A DNA stretch of 49,528 nt. Source: JAGQLF01 sp964635995. Lineage in GTDB: Bacteria > Patescibacteriota > Dojkabacteria > J137. Made by a program: the position numbers and the translations under genes. The notes under the pieces were generated by a model, which had not been told where the DNA came from, ran no database searches, and saw only the letters and a program-made list of their open reading frames with translations. The DNA is taken from NCBI GenBank assembly GCA_964635995.1, contig CAZWRA010000003.1, forward strand, positions 1-49,528. Direction: 5' to 3'. Below are positions 17,136-26,660 of the stretch, one piece after another (within the stretch, counting starts at the first letter, position 1; the number at the start of each line of letters is the position of its first letter).

Positions 17136-17348
17136 CTATAATAAGATAAAAAGGATGACAACTGAAAGAAGTGTGAATAAGTAAATATTACTTAGAAGCA
17201 TGAATAATGTTGATTTCCGGGTTCGTATTACTTGAGATATTCTTACCATATCCCTATACATTACAAAGCCAGCAAGAAAGTGAAATAAAGCAAAAATTAT
17301 TCCTAAAATCTTAACTCCAGTTTGTATGTTCTCACCTAGATTCTCCAT
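17136..17348 (-). CDS. small two-TM membrane protein
   Basis: About 70 residues from ATG 17348, which overlaps the end of the upstream PH-domain gene; a TTG start 15 bp earlier is possible. There are two hydrophobic helices (ILGIIFALFHFLAGFVMY; FMLLSNIYLFTLLSVVILFILL) around a basic loop. It resembles the minimal pilin-like layout in this block but lacks a signal peptide. Function unknown. Confidence 0.6.
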   Translation of the reverse strand: MENLGENIQTGVKILGIIFALFHFLAGFVMYRDMVRISQVIRTRKSTLFMLLSNIYLFTLLSVVILFILL

Positions 17349-18021
17349 CGTATTTTTGTGCAACTCTTGTTAAATCAATTAAAATATCCCTTACTTTTGT
17401 AGGATTTGGAATTCTTTTAAAAACAAATAAATCATCTGTTGCTTCAGTTGAAATAGTTAATGTTCCGTATCCCCAAAGCCCTGCTATAAATCCTGCTGAT
17501 TGTTCTGAAACATTTTCAATACTTACTAAAGCAGTTTCTTTTACAACATATTTAGTAAAAGGTTTAAATTCATAATGAATAACTCTTTGATTTGTAATTA
17601 TATAGGGATCATAATACCAATCAAAAAAATCTTTAAAAACATTCGTAATTATTAATGAATAGTACGATATTAAAATTATTAAATATTCTTTCGCTCCAAG
17701 AAACTCAAATTCAATATTTAAGATATTAGTAAGAAATGCTAGAAAAAATGGTACTAAAGCATAGGTAAAGTTTCTAAATGCCCAGCCAATATTTTCACTC
17801 CAATGTCTTCGAATATAAACATAAATCTTCTCCTCTCTATCTTGTGTAGAGAAATGCACATCTTCAGGCTCTACTCTTAATCCTGCTAGTCCTCCATTTT
17901 GTGCAATTCTTTTTATTACATTATTGGACTCGATAATTCTAAGCTGATCTCTATTTATATTCCTTTCTTGAAGATCTCTAGTTGTTGGAACAGAATATCC
18001 GTTTACTCCTATGTTACTCAT
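17332..18021 (-). CDS. membrane protein with bacterial PH (YdbS-like) domain
   Basis: 229 residues. A cytoplasmic N-terminal region is followed by two membrane helices (FFLAFLTNILNIEF; YLIILISYYSLIITNVF), then a bPH2-type domain (YDPYIITNQRVIHYEF...ENVSEQSAGFIAGLWGYGTLTI). Such proteins occur widely in CPR genomes and their role is unclear. It overlaps both neighbours by a few bases, indicating one transcript with the SpoIID-like gene. Confidence 0.7.
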   Translation of the reverse strand: MSNIGVNGYSVPTTRDLQERNINRDQLRIIESNNVIKRIAQNGGLAGLRVEPEDVHFSTQDREEKIYVYIRRHWSENIGWAFRNFTYALVPFFLAFLTNILNIEFEFLGAKEYLIILISYYSLIITNVFKDFFDWYYDPYIITNQRVIHYEFKPFTKYVVKETALVSIENVSEQSAGFIAGLWGYGTLTISTEATDDLFVFKRIPNPTKVRDILIDLTRVAQKYDGESR

Positions 18022-19778
18022 TCTGTTGGTACTATAAAAAATGTTTGACTGAAAAGATAATCATTTCTACCTGTATCGTATGCCCATGTATTCCATAAAT
18101 TTTTAAACCACCAACCTCCAATTACAGATACATTCCCATTGGATCCTGTTAAAAAAACTTTTTTAATTCTGTTTGAAGGATCTCTTTCAAAAGAAATTGA
18201 TTCAATATCTTTAATATTGTTCATAACCTCTCTTATTCTATCTTTTGTTGATTGATCATAATCTGATGATGTTGAAAGATGGTCAAGCATATTCCATACA
18301 GTTTCGTTATTATAAACGTTTGTTGAATAAGCCCATTTTGTCCATTGAGTTTTATATGCAAAGTTTGAATCATCAACAGCTCTTAAATAAGGATATGGAG
18401 TTCCTTCTCCATAAAAATTTTGAAATATTGTATCATTATTTGCTGTTCCATATCCTTGGCTATTATCTGAAGAATAAACAGCATCTATTAGATTACCTCC
18501 GTGCGTTATAACTATTCCTTCAGTTTCTTCCTGAGCCCATTTCTTATTGTGAGACGTATCATAAACCTGACTTCTTGCATCCGCAAAAAGGTTTACATGA
18601 AATAATGCATAAGTTCTCGCAATAACTATTTGAGCTTTTATAGCTTCTTCAGGCCAACAATTCCAAACAGTATCTCCTGCAAGAGCATATTTCTCAGGCT
18701 TCTCTTCAACTTGTTCTTCAGTTCCACATGCCTTATCTGGAACTTCACCTAAATGAACAAGATACTCTTCAACATTAATATTTTGAGGTCCTCCCGCTAC
18801 ATTAACATTTCCAGTTCTTTGTGTAAGATCTACACCTGTAAAATAAAATTTAATTAATTCTTCATAATTCATTCCTGCATTCGCTCCTCCATATGCTCCG
18901 AATTGTGAGAATCCAACTCCATGACCTTGATAAACATCACGTCCAGTTCCAGCAAAATAGAAACCATCTGTAATATTAATATCTTCTTCTTTTCTTTGTT
19001 TATTTAATTCTTGTTGTAGGATCCAAGCTTCTCTTTGAGCAGCTGCTTGTTGCTCAACAGTAAGATCGTTAATTTGACTGGTTATTTGTCCTTGTAAATC
19101 CTGGAGAGCTGAAATCTGAGTTGTGTTAGAAGCTAATACACCAGAATAGAACCATATCTGTTCTTGAATTATTTGTTTTCTTAAATTTAATTCATCATTT
19201 TGTGAATTAAGTAATGCAATAATTTCATCTTGAGATTTAATATCAGTATCTAGCCGATCAATTGAAGAATTTAAATCTACAAGATTCTCGTTCCCTACTC
19301 CAAAAACTTTATCGCTTAGACCTTCAGCTCTTAAATATTCTGTTCTATCACTTAAAAAATTAAAGCTGGAATTCTCTGCTCTCCATTTTAAATAAAGAGT
19401 TTCTACAGAATCTTTCTGTTCACTTATAAGTCTATCTCTTTCTTTTTTCTGAAGTTCAAATTGCTGCTTAGTCAATTCTAGTTGTTTCTGATTAATTTGT
19501 AGCTGAGTTTCAATTTCTGCAATCTCAGCTTCAAGTTTAGGTAAACCTTCAGAAGCATTTTCAAGATCAGCCTTATTTTGTTCTAACTGTGATTCTAAAT
19601 CTTTAATAGCTTGCTTTGTTTCTTCTAACTCTTTCTCTTTTTGTTTAATTTGCTCCAATAGTTCAGCGGAAGATTGTTGGGAGTATGTAGTTAGAGGAAA
19701 GTTTACCGCTTGTGCAAAAACAAAGAATAGAGTGATAAAAATGATGAATATTTTTTTTGTTTTCTTGAATTTAATCAT
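18018..19778 (-). CDS. secreted SpoIID/LytB-domain protein with N-terminal coiled coil
   Basis: 586 residues. A signal peptide or anchor (about 8-30, IFIIFITLFFVFAQAV) is followed by a long PcsB/EnvC-like coiled coil (about 35-250). The C-terminal SpoIID-like domain starts near 275 with GRDVYQGHGVGFSQFGAYG and continues through EEAIKAQIVIARTYAL and HGGNLIDAVYSSDNSQG. SpoIID enzymes cleave glycan strands lacking stem peptides, and coiled-coil partners usually regulate peptidoglycan cleavage. It is probably an envelope-remodelling enzyme in the same operon as the pilin machinery. Confidence 0.85.
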   Translation of the reverse strand: MIKFKKTKKIFIIFITLFFVFAQAVNFPLTTYSQQSSAELLEQIKQKEKELEETKQAIKDLESQLEQNKADLENASEGLPKLEAEIAEIETQLQINQKQLELTKQQFELQKKERDRLISEQKDSVETLYLKWRAENSSFNFLSDRTEYLRAEGLSDKVFGVGNENLVDLNSSIDRLDTDIKSQDEIIALLNSQNDELNLRKQIIQEQIWFYSGVLASNTTQISALQDLQGQITSQINDLTVEQQAAAQREAWILQQELNKQRKEEDINITDGFYFAGTGRDVYQGHGVGFSQFGAYGGANAGMNYEELIKFYFTGVDLTQRTGNVNVAGGPQNINVEEYLVHLGEVPDKACGTEEQVEEKPEKYALAGDTVWNCWPEEAIKAQIVIARTYALFHVNLFADARSQVYDTSHNKKWAQEETEGIVITHGGNLIDAVYSSDNSQGYGTANNDTIFQNFYGEGTPYPYLRAVDDSNFAYKTQWTKWAYSTNVYNNETVWNMLDHLSTSSDYDQSTKDRIREVMNNIKDIESISFERDPSNRIKKVFLTGSNGNVSVIGGWWFKNLWNTWAYDTGRNDYLFSQTFFIVPTE

Positions 19779-19781
19779 GCA

Positions 19782-20840
19782 CTATAAGTAGGATATGCTT
19801 TTAATTATCTCATTCTTTTTCAAATAATTGAGATAATTAATTATAGTGCCTTTTAGCTTTTGCTCCAAACGATCTATTCCTTTTATTGTGATATTTATTT
19901 CATCAGTAGGCTTAAATTCAGAATTTGATTCTGTTTTTAACAAATCTGCCTCTCTTCTTAATTTTAAGTACTCTTCAGCATTAATCATTGAATCAATAAT
20001 TGTATTAATCTCAATATTTTGTTTCTCGATTAACTCACTGACATTTTTTATCTCTGTGTCAATATCATAAAAACTTCTTCCACCAAGCCTTGACTGTATA
20101 GCACCCATAACTTTATCTTTTTCTTCTCTAAGTGCATTTACCCAAGCGGCATTTACAAAAAAGGCATTCTCCTGCCTATTTAATTTCTCTACAAATTTTT
20201 GATAATAATTTCCAATTGAATCATTATAATTAATTAGAAATAAATCTGATTTCTCAAACCTTATTTCTTGGTACATATTAATAAGAAAAAAAGAAATTAT
20301 ATTTACAATTGAAACTAAAATTCCAAAAAGCAAAATTGTAAAATCCGAACTCAAAACATAAAGAGCTACTCCAGTTAACAAACTTAAAAATGCTGGAATA
20401 AAAAGAAATTTAGCTCTTACATTTCCAGATTCTTTAAAGCTGATTGTATTATTACTTTGATTTAGTAAATTACTAGTTATATTTTTTAATGATTGTAGAA
20501 GCTGATTTACCCCACTCAGTCTTTTTTGCTTCATTTCATTTACTCTCTTAGGTAGTTCTACATCTTCTCCCATTTGACCGAATTTCTTAAGCTCTAATTC
20601 AATTCTATCTTTAATTCTAAAAAGATCTTTAGAACTAGAAATCTTTGATCTAAGTTCATCTAGTGTATTTTGATGAGTAGTGTTTGAAGAATGAAGATTA
20701 TTTTTTCTATCTCTCAACTCTTTATATTGTTCTATTGCCTTATCAATAAGTAACTTTTTAGCCTCATGAATATCTGCAAATGAGAAAAACTCCGAAAATC
20801 CTTTTACTTCTTTTTGTGTAAGATTAAATTCAATATTCAT
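19782..20840 (-). CDS. coiled-coil membrane protein of unknown function
   Basis: 352 residues. Long helical coiled-coil N-terminus (about 30-120), two adjacent membrane helices (about 145-195: AKFLFIPAFLSLLTGVALYVL, FTILLFGILVSIVNIISFFLI), then a second coiled-coil region. There is no catalytic motif. Its stop lies 3 bp before the SpoIID-like gene and its start abuts the pilin-like gene upstream, so it is co-expressed with them. Possibly a scaffold for the envelope complex. Confidence 0.6.
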   Translation of the reverse strand: MNIEFNLTQKEVKGFSEFFSFADIHEAKKLLIDKAIEQYKELRDRKNNLHSSNTTHQNTLDELRSKISSSKDLFRIKDRIELELKKFGQMGEDVELPKRVNEMKQKRLSGVNQLLQSLKNITSNLLNQSNNTISFKESGNVRAKFLFIPAFLSLLTGVALYVLSSDFTILLFGILVSIVNIISFFLINMYQEIRFEKSDLFLINYNDSIGNYYQKFVEKLNRQENAFFVNAAWVNALREEKDKVMGAIQSRLGGRSFYDIDTEIKNVSELIEKQNIEINTIIDSMINAEEYLKLRREADLLKTESNSEFKPTDEINITIKGIDRLEQKLKGTIINYLNYLKKNEIIKSISYL

Positions 20841-21661
20841 TATGGAGCAATTACTACAATGTAATTATTCGAACCACAAATTAATACTACTCTATCCCCT
20901 GCTGGTGTTGTTGGACAATTATATCTGAATCCAGAATTAGGACACGCAAGTCCAGTTGCCTCGCCAATTGTTGAACTACTGCAATAATAATCATAATCTC
21001 TTACAGTACATAAGTCAGAAAAGAAGAATTGAAATCCAATCTCATCTAAGTTTACGTTGTAACATTGTACATTATCGTTTACCCCTAACAGTCTAAAAAT
21101 CGTTGTTAAAATTGGAACTGCTAAAAACACTACTATTACTCCAACAATGTAATAAATTATTTTTTGTCGAATCTCTGTAATTTTTGTTACATCACCTCTA
21201 GAAATCATGTACCTATAACCAAGAACAACCAAATAGAATACTGAGAAAGTTGCAACTAAAGTCCAAATTACATAAACAATTCTTACAAACCATATTTCTA
21301 ATTGTTGAAGTGCAGGAGGTTTTAGCGTTGCTCTTTGTGCATCACAACCCGGATCTCCAGCTCTGACAGGTTCAAGATTCCCATCCCCATCAACATCACT
21401 TGCTTGACATACTCCTCCAGGACATTTTCCTAGAGAATTTGGTGATGATCCATCTCTACATGGGCATAAAAAAAATCCACTCCTATCTTTAACTGAAGTT
21501 GGATCAACAATATCTCCATCATCTTCAAAACATTGATAGCTTGTAATTTTATTCGCAGAAAATGGATCCTCCTGAATTTGAGCAGAAGTCTTTCCTACTA
21601 ACCCTAATGTTAAATTAGCTAATATAGCTAAAATAATTATTAAAGACAATCGTCTTTTCAT
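20840..21661 (-). CDS. T4SS-pilin-like membrane protein with Cys-rich, Ca-binding-like ectodomain
   Basis: 273 residues with a signal peptide (about 1-27). The N-terminal ectodomain has many Cys and a DVDGDGNLEP loop of the DxDxDG calcium type. Two membrane helices follow with the CPR type IV secretion-like pilin pattern (WFVRIVYVIWTLVATFSVFYLVVLGYRYM, then SRGDVTKITEIRQKI and YYIVGVIVVFLAVPILTTIF). A C-terminal ectodomain has five more Cys. It is longer than the other pilins here (121-190). A terminator separates it from the upstream pilin genes. Confidence 0.7.
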   Translation of the reverse strand: MKRRLSLIIILAILANLTLGLVGKTSAQIQEDPFSANKITSYQCFEDDGDIVDPTSVKDRSGFFLCPCRDGSSPNSLGKCPGGVCQASDVDGDGNLEPVRAGDPGCDAQRATLKPPALQQLEIWFVRIVYVIWTLVATFSVFYLVVLGYRYMISRGDVTKITEIRQKIIYYIVGVIVVFLAVPILTTIFRLLGVNDNVQCYNVNLDEIGFQFFFSDLCTVRDYDYYCSSSTIGEATGLACPNSGFRYNCPTTPAGDRVVLICGSNNYIVVIAP

Positions 21662-21709
21662 TTATATATCTAATCTAAGCTATTCTAGACTAAAAGAAGT
21701 AAAAAATGA

Positions 21710-21741
21710 ATTAAAAAAAGAACCCCATTTCGGGGTTCTTT
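21710..21741 (-). terminator. Rho-independent terminator inside the pilin block
   Basis: 10-bp stem AAAGAACCCC/GGGGTTCTTT (21717-21726 with 21732-21741) with a 5-nt loop and a T7 run on the minus strand. It ends the transcript carrying the five small pilins and the Clp-like gene. The 273-residue pilin downstream therefore needs readthrough or its own promoter. Confidence 0.88.
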
Positions 21742-21757
21742 AAATTTTAATGAAACA

Positions 21758-22147
21758 CTATTCAATTAAATCATCAATCGGATTCTCTTCAGGAGGATTT
21801 AATGGATTTGAACCACTTGCCTGGAATACAGCAATAATGATTACTAATCCTATAATTCCAACTAATAAAGCGCCGATTCCGATAAATACATTTTTAATTG
21901 CTTTTGTAGCTTCTTCAACTTTTGCCTGATCTCCTTCACTCTGAATATATTTAAGGGCTGATTTAATAATTATGAAAATTGCAACAGCAATAATTCCAAC
22001 AAAAATTAACGATAGAGCAAATTGCGCAAGTCCGACTGCAGTATCTACAGCTGATCCAGCCTCACTTTCTCCTCCACAAAGTGACGATGTGAATTTTATT
22101 GATTCTATGAAAGGAAAAATTTCACATAGTAAATTTGTTTCTTCCAT
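21758..22147 (-). CDS. T4SS-pilin-like protein 5
   Basis: 129 residues with a short N-terminal ectodomain. TM1 (about 42-65, LAQFALSLIFVGIIAVAIFIIIKSALKYI), the conserved QSEGDQAKVEEATKAIKNVFIGI loop, and TM2 (LLVGIIGLVIIIAVF) follow. The loop between the helices is nearly identical to that of the 152-residue neighbour, so these are paralogs. VirB2/TrbC-like pilins of this form polymerise into fibres in type IV systems. It is the last gene before the terminator at 21710. Confidence 0.75.
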   Translation of the reverse strand: MEETNLLCEIFPFIESIKFTSSLCGGESEAGSAVDTAVGLAQFALSLIFVGIIAVAIFIIIKSALKYIQSEGDQAKVEEATKAIKNVFIGIGALLVGIIGLVIIIAVFQASGSNPLNPPEENPIDDLIE

Positions 22148-22174
22148 TAAAAAAAAATATAATAATTAATAATT

Positions 22175-22600
22175 TTAGAGTTCTACTCCTTCAGGAGTAG
22201 GAACTTCTTCGTTTAAGAAACTAGCATTACTAAATATCGCTAGTAAAACTACTATACCAATTATTCCTAAGAAAAGCATTCCTATTCCAATAAAAACTCC
22301 TTTAATTGCTTTAGCTGCTTCCTCAACTTTCGCTTCATCTCCCTGGCTCTGAATAATTTTTACACCAGATCTTACAATTAACCCTACACCAACAATAACA
22401 AATCCAGTAAAAATCAGCCCAGCTCCATATCTTGCAAAAGCTAATCCTGTTGGTATTGGATCGCCAGGAGCTGGAAGCAACCCATCTGGACCACAAGGTA
22501 AAAACTCACATACACCTTGTGCATATGATTTAGTGGTATAGATCATAAAAAAAGTTAAGGATAGAGTAAATGTAAAGATTGTTTTTATATATTTCTTCAT
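22175..22600 (-). CDS. T4SS-pilin-like protein 4
   Basis: About 141 residues from ATG 22600, chosen because it gives a clean signal peptide (MKKYIKTIFTFTLSLTFF...YAQG). A frame starting at 22633 overlaps the upstream gene. It has two membrane helices around SQGDEAKVEEAAKAIKGVFIGIG, the same loop as its downstream neighbour. A conserved CEFLPCGPDG segment follows the signal cleavage site, with two Cys perhaps forming a disulfide. Confidence 0.75.
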   Translation of the reverse strand: MKKYIKTIFTFTLSLTFFMIYTTKSYAQGVCEFLPCGPDGLLPAPGDPIPTGLAFARYGAGLIFTGFVIVGVGLIVRSGVKIIQSQGDEAKVEEAAKAIKGVFIGIGMLFLGIIGIVVLLAIFSNASFLNEEVPTPEGVEL

Positions 22601-22607
22601 ACTATTT

Positions 22608-23144
22608 TTAATAACAAACAATTTCAGCTTCATCTACTGGATCTTCTGCTCCAGCGTCAGCTTGTCTTAGAACTTCCTGAAAAAAGAACACTGATTCATC
22701 ATTATTTGGACAAGATCTAAATCCTTTTGGCCAAGACCAAAGCGGACCTAATCCGAATATAAATCCAAGTGTTGTTAATAGTATTGGGAATACTAACGCG
22801 ATACTAGCCCCAATAAATGCTGACTTTATTTCACTAAAAGAAGACTCAAGCTTTTCAGCTTCTCCCTCACTTTTAAGAGCATCAAAAGCTGCTCTTAAAA
22901 CAAGATAAATCCAATAAGCAACAATTCCAAATGAAAGTAGCGTTCCTACAAAACTAGCCCATGAGAAAAAAGTATAATATTGATCAACACTAAGAAATGG
23001 CTGGTCAAAAAAAGGAATATTAATTGACCCTAATCTAATATTTGGATCTATATCAAAATCTGTATCATCTTGCGCTTTTACCTGACTTATTGAAAAGAAA
23101 GTAAACGCAAAAGTTAGAATTATTATAAATATTTTTCTCTTCAT
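22608..23144 (-). CDS. T4SS-pilin-like protein 3
   Basis: 178 residues: signal peptide (about 1-24, VKAQD), TM1 (about 62-88), hydrophilic loop LKSEGEAEKLESSFSEIKSAF, TM2 (about 110-130), and a C-terminal ectodomain with two Cys. More divergent than the two downstream paralogs but the same architecture. It starts 1 bp after the stop of the upstream pilin gene. Confidence 0.72.
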   Translation of the reverse strand: MKRKIFIIILTFAFTFFSISQVKAQDDTDFDIDPNIRLGSINIPFFDQPFLSVDQYYTFFSWASFVGTLLSFGIVAYWIYLVLRAAFDALKSEGEAEKLESSFSEIKSAFIGASIALVFPILLTTLGFIFGLGPLWSWPKGFRSCPNNDESVFFFQEVLRQADAGAEDPVDEAEIVCY

Positions 23145-23717
23145 TTAATCTATTGTAATAGTTGTTCCTCCATCATCTCCAATAATTGTTAAATCCTGAA
23201 GACTACCTAGTCCGATTAAATTCGCAACAACTTGCATAATTACTATAAATCCCCAAGATAGTATAAACCCTCCAACTAAAGCTACAAAGGATTTTGAAAC
23301 TTCGGCTATTTTTTCTGGATCAGTTGTTCTTGCTCTAACAACAGCTCCTTGATAAATACCCATTCCAAGAGCATAAACCGAAACGAATCCTAAGAATGTT
23401 GAAATAGCTAAGTTAATTAGGGTAGGAATTTGTTGACCGTCTTTCACAGCAAATGTATAACCGAAGAAACTAAATAAAGGATCTAATTCGTTAGGAATTG
23501 TAAATTCTTGATTATCATCGCTACATTTATCTTCACAACAATCAACGCTAGGATTCAAAAGTTTTCTGTTAATACAATTAAAATCAGGCTCAAATTGACC
23601 TGCATTTTGACAAGCTTCAGGTAAACACGCAAGCTGAGCTGATGTTTCATGGCTTAGGCCAAGAATAAAAGTGAAACTCATTAGGAAAAATAGTGAAACA
23701 GTTGCTATTTTTTTCAT
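23145..23717 (-). CDS. T4SS-pilin-like protein 2 with Cys-rich ectodomain
   Basis: 190 residues. The signal peptide (about 1-27) is followed by a Cys-rich segment (CLPEACQNAG, FNCINRKLLNP, VDCCEDKCSD; seven Cys). TM1 (about 103-126) and TM2 (about 148-172) flank the basic loop RARTTDPEKIAEVSKSF. Disulfides would suit an extracellular tip or adhesin subunit; that is inference. Its start overlaps the stop of the upstream gene. Confidence 0.7.
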   Translation of the reverse strand: MKKIATVSLFFLMSFTFILGLSHETSAQLACLPEACQNAGQFEPDFNCINRKLLNPSVDCCEDKCSDDNQEFTIPNELDPLFSFFGYTFAVKDGQQIPTLINLAISTFLGFVSVYALGMGIYQGAVVRARTTDPEKIAEVSKSFVALVGGFILSWGFIVIMQVVANLIGLGSLQDLTIIGDDGGTTITID

Positions 23718-24082
23718 TAAAATCCTTCTACACCTAAGAAATTAGTAACGATATTAACTAAGGTTGGAGCTAATGCTGCAATAATAAATCCTACAACTGC
23801 AGCGACCATAGTTTTTCTACTATTTTGTAATTTTTCTTCATTCCCTTGAGATGTAAGCATTAAGAATGCACCAAAAAGAAGCATTGCTGCAAAAGTTAAT
23901 AAAAATAAAGGTCTTATTAACGAACCCGCTGCAGCGATAATATCTTCTAAACTATCGTATCTGGATGGGTTAGGAATTTTATAACTTAAGTTTTGAGCGC
24001 TTACGTTTGTAACAATAAACGACGCAAAGATAGAGAATACTAGGAAAAAATTAACAATTTTTAACGCTACTTTCTTTGCCAT
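23717..24082 (-). CDS. T4SS-pilin-like protein 1
   Basis: 121 residues, the shortest of the set. Signal peptide (about 1-29, VSAQN), TM1 (about 52-72, LIRPLFLLTFAAMLLFGAFLM), loop SQGNEEKLQNSRKTM, TM2 (VVGFIIAALAPTLVNIV). This is the plainest VirB2-like pilin in the cluster. It lies 1 bp downstream of the Clp-like ATPase gene, so the two are co-translated. Confidence 0.75.
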   Translation of the reverse strand: MAKKVALKIVNFFLVFSIFASFIVTNVSAQNLSYKIPNPSRYDSLEDIIAAAGSLIRPLFLLTFAAMLLFGAFLMLTSQGNEEKLQNSRKTMVAAVVGFIIAALAPTLVNIVTNFLGVEGF

Positions 24083-24083
24083 A

Positions 24084-26660
24084 TTACACTATATCTGAAA
24101 TTTCTAAACCTTTAAAGCTGATTGTTTGACCTTTTTTAAGATCTGTAGAAATTAATAAATCTGAGATCTTATCTTCAATGCTCTCTGTAACTGCTCTTCT
24201 TATCTCACGAGCTCCAAAGATTGGGCTAAATCCTATCTTAACTAGTTCTTTAACCGTGTGTTCATCCCATGAAATAGTAATACCTTTTTCAGAAAGCTTT
24301 TCATTTACCTTATTGAGTTCAAGAACAATAATCTTCTCAACTTCCTGAACATTTAATGATTTAAACATTATTAACTTATCAAATCTATTAAGAAATTCGA
24401 TTCTAAATGTATTATTCAAAAATGATATTGCCTTCATCTCCATCGTTCTATATGCCTCTCCTATACTTACCATTTCTGAAATTTCTTTAGATCCTGCATT
24501 AGAGGTCGCTATAATAATAGTATTTCTAAAATCAATATCTCTTCCTGATCCATCTGTTAAATAACCCTCATCTAGTACTTGCAAGAATAAATCGAGAACT
24601 TTTTTATTTGCTTTTTCAATTTCATCCAGAAGAACTAAAGAAAAGGGTTGGCTTCGAACTTTTTCACTTAAAAATCCTCCAACAAAATTTCCTTTTTCAT
24701 CAAGCTCACCAATTAATCTTCCAACATTTCTTTCCTCGTGAAACTCTGACATATTAAGGCGAATCATTTTATTCTCGTGACCATAATACATGTCTGCTAG
24801 TGTTTTTGCGATCAGAGTTTTTCCAACTCCAGTTGGTCCAAAAAAGAGGAAGGAAGCTATTGGCCTATTCTTATCTTTTAGCCCTGCTCTAGATCTTCTC
24901 AAGGCTGTAGAAACAGCCTTAACCGCCTGATCCTGACCTACGACCCTTTCATGCATAATAAGCTCTAAATCTTTCAATATAACTCTTTCTTTAGAATCAA
25001 TATCTCCTAATTTTGCTCCGAACTTGTTAGTAAAGACTTCATCTACAATATTTGAATCAATTTTTCTAAGATTATTTGAATTAGAATACAGAATAACCTC
25101 TTCTAATAAATCTAGCGCCTTATCAGGCATGACTTTCTCATGTTGTATCTGTATTCCGCTTTTAACTACTCTGTTTACTGCATTTACTTGTATCTCCAAT
25201 TTATGTTCTTTCTCAAGCTCGGGAATTTTTTCTAAAACAATCTGAGTAGTTACCTCAGGAGTTGCTTCTTTAATTTCTACAAGATCGAAAAGTGATGAGA
25301 ACTCATAATCCTGCTTTATGTATTTATAATAATTCTCTGTATTACTTGTAGCTATGACTTTAAAATCAGAATTTTGAATATATGATTTAAAAAGATTTAA
25401 TATTTCTAATCTCCCCTCTTCCCTTATCTGGAAAAGATAATCTATATTCTCAAAGACTGTAATAATGTTATTGGAAGTAATTACTTCATTAATAACTCTA
25501 ATCATTGTATTTTCGAAATCATTAAATGAAGTAGTTTGAGCTAATATTCTGTTTAGATCTAAAACAACTAGTCTCATATCTTGAAGCTCTATTGGAACAT
25601 CTTCAACAACCATCATAGACGCTAAATGTTTTAGTAGAAATGTTTTTCCAACACCAGGTTCTCCAACAATTAATACATTAGGATCTGTATCTTTTCTTAA
25701 AATTCTTATAGCCTCCTCTAATTCTATATCCTTACCTAACGAAAGCTCAAAGCCATTTCTTATTATTTCTGCGGTGTAGTCAATTCCGAATTGATCAATT
25801 GTTGGTGTTGCTTTAGAAGTATATGCTCGATTTATTGCGCCAACAGGCTTTAACTTCGATAAAATAAGCCAAGTTCGCTCATATCTTCTTCTTCTTTTGT
25901 CAGTCTCTATCCATTTAAATAGTGAGTTAATTTCTAAGTCTGAAATGTCCTGTTCAAAAAGAAGATTTTTCCAATACTCAGTAGCTAATGTCATAAACAA
26001 AACCTCTAAATCAATATGTTCAGCTTTTAAAAGCATCGCATTCTCAAAAAGCTTTAGGAACAAATGCTTATAACTTGCGTCAAAACTAGTATTGTTAAGT
26101 CCTGCTTTTAAGCTCTGTACTAGTTTTGGAGTATCTAGATTTAATCTCTTATTTAAAAGTTTTAATACTCTTTTATCTTCAAGTATTTCTAAAGAAAGAA
26201 AATAAATAAATTCTGAAGAATATCGTTTATAAATATCTTCTATTAATCCAATAACTTCGTCAATAAAAAAATTTTCTACTTCTAGATCGTTTTTTCTGTC
26301 TATATATTTTGAGATTTCAAACATATTTCTAATTTCAAACCTTTCTCCAAACTTGTTTTTATCTCTTAATAAAAACAATGAATAACAAATTAAAAAAATA
26401 GAAATTGTAATGAGAAGATCTATTGAAGTTAGATTTTCATCAACAAGATTATCTATTGAATTTTGATCATTAAAGAACACTACTAAACTTACAGCTAAAG
26501 ATATTCCGCTAATAAGAAGAGTGATTGATCCAATTATTCTTGTAAAAAGTCTAATTAAAAGCCTCTGACCTTTAAAATAGAAAAGATCATTAAAATCAAT
26601 TAATAGATTTACTTTTTCGTTAATCTTACCTATTTTTTGTTTACCTCTATATATTTTCAT
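24084..26660 (-). CDS. membrane-anchored ClpC/ClpB-like double AAA+ ATPase
   Basis: 858 residues from ATG 26660, which overlaps the upstream TGA as ATGA; a 39-codon upstream extension runs through the neighbouring gene in another frame and is rejected. Two membrane helices (about 33-62 and 73-95) replace the usual Clp N-domain. A helical region follows, then D1 Walker A GEPGVGKT (near 331) and D2 Walker A GPTGVGKT (near 606) with LLDEIEKAN, and the Clp C-terminal domain. It probably unfolds or extracts substrates at the membrane. Its position at the head of the pilin operon suggests a role in pilin handling. No ClpP-binding loop was identified with confidence. Confidence 0.85.
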   Translation of the reverse strand: MKIYRGKQKIGKINEKVNLLIDFNDLFYFKGQRLLIRLFTRIIGSITLLISGISLAVSLVVFFNDQNSIDNLVDENLTSIDLLITISIFLICYSLFLLRDKNKFGERFEIRNMFEISKYIDRKNDLEVENFFIDEVIGLIEDIYKRYSSEFIYFLSLEILEDKRVLKLLNKRLNLDTPKLVQSLKAGLNNTSFDASYKHLFLKLFENAMLLKAEHIDLEVLFMTLATEYWKNLLFEQDISDLEINSLFKWIETDKRRRRYERTWLILSKLKPVGAINRAYTSKATPTIDQFGIDYTAEIIRNGFELSLGKDIELEEAIRILRKDTDPNVLIVGEPGVGKTFLLKHLASMMVVEDVPIELQDMRLVVLDLNRILAQTTSFNDFENTMIRVINEVITSNNIITVFENIDYLFQIREEGRLEILNLFKSYIQNSDFKVIATSNTENYYKYIKQDYEFSSLFDLVEIKEATPEVTTQIVLEKIPELEKEHKLEIQVNAVNRVVKSGIQIQHEKVMPDKALDLLEEVILYSNSNNLRKIDSNIVDEVFTNKFGAKLGDIDSKERVILKDLELIMHERVVGQDQAVKAVSTALRRSRAGLKDKNRPIASFLFFGPTGVGKTLIAKTLADMYYGHENKMIRLNMSEFHEERNVGRLIGELDEKGNFVGGFLSEKVRSQPFSLVLLDEIEKANKKVLDLFLQVLDEGYLTDGSGRDIDFRNTIIIATSNAGSKEISEMVSIGEAYRTMEMKAISFLNNTFRIEFLNRFDKLIMFKSLNVQEVEKIIVLELNKVNEKLSEKGITISWDEHTVKELVKIGFSPIFGAREIRRAVTESIEDKISDLLISTDLKKGQTISFKGLEISDIV

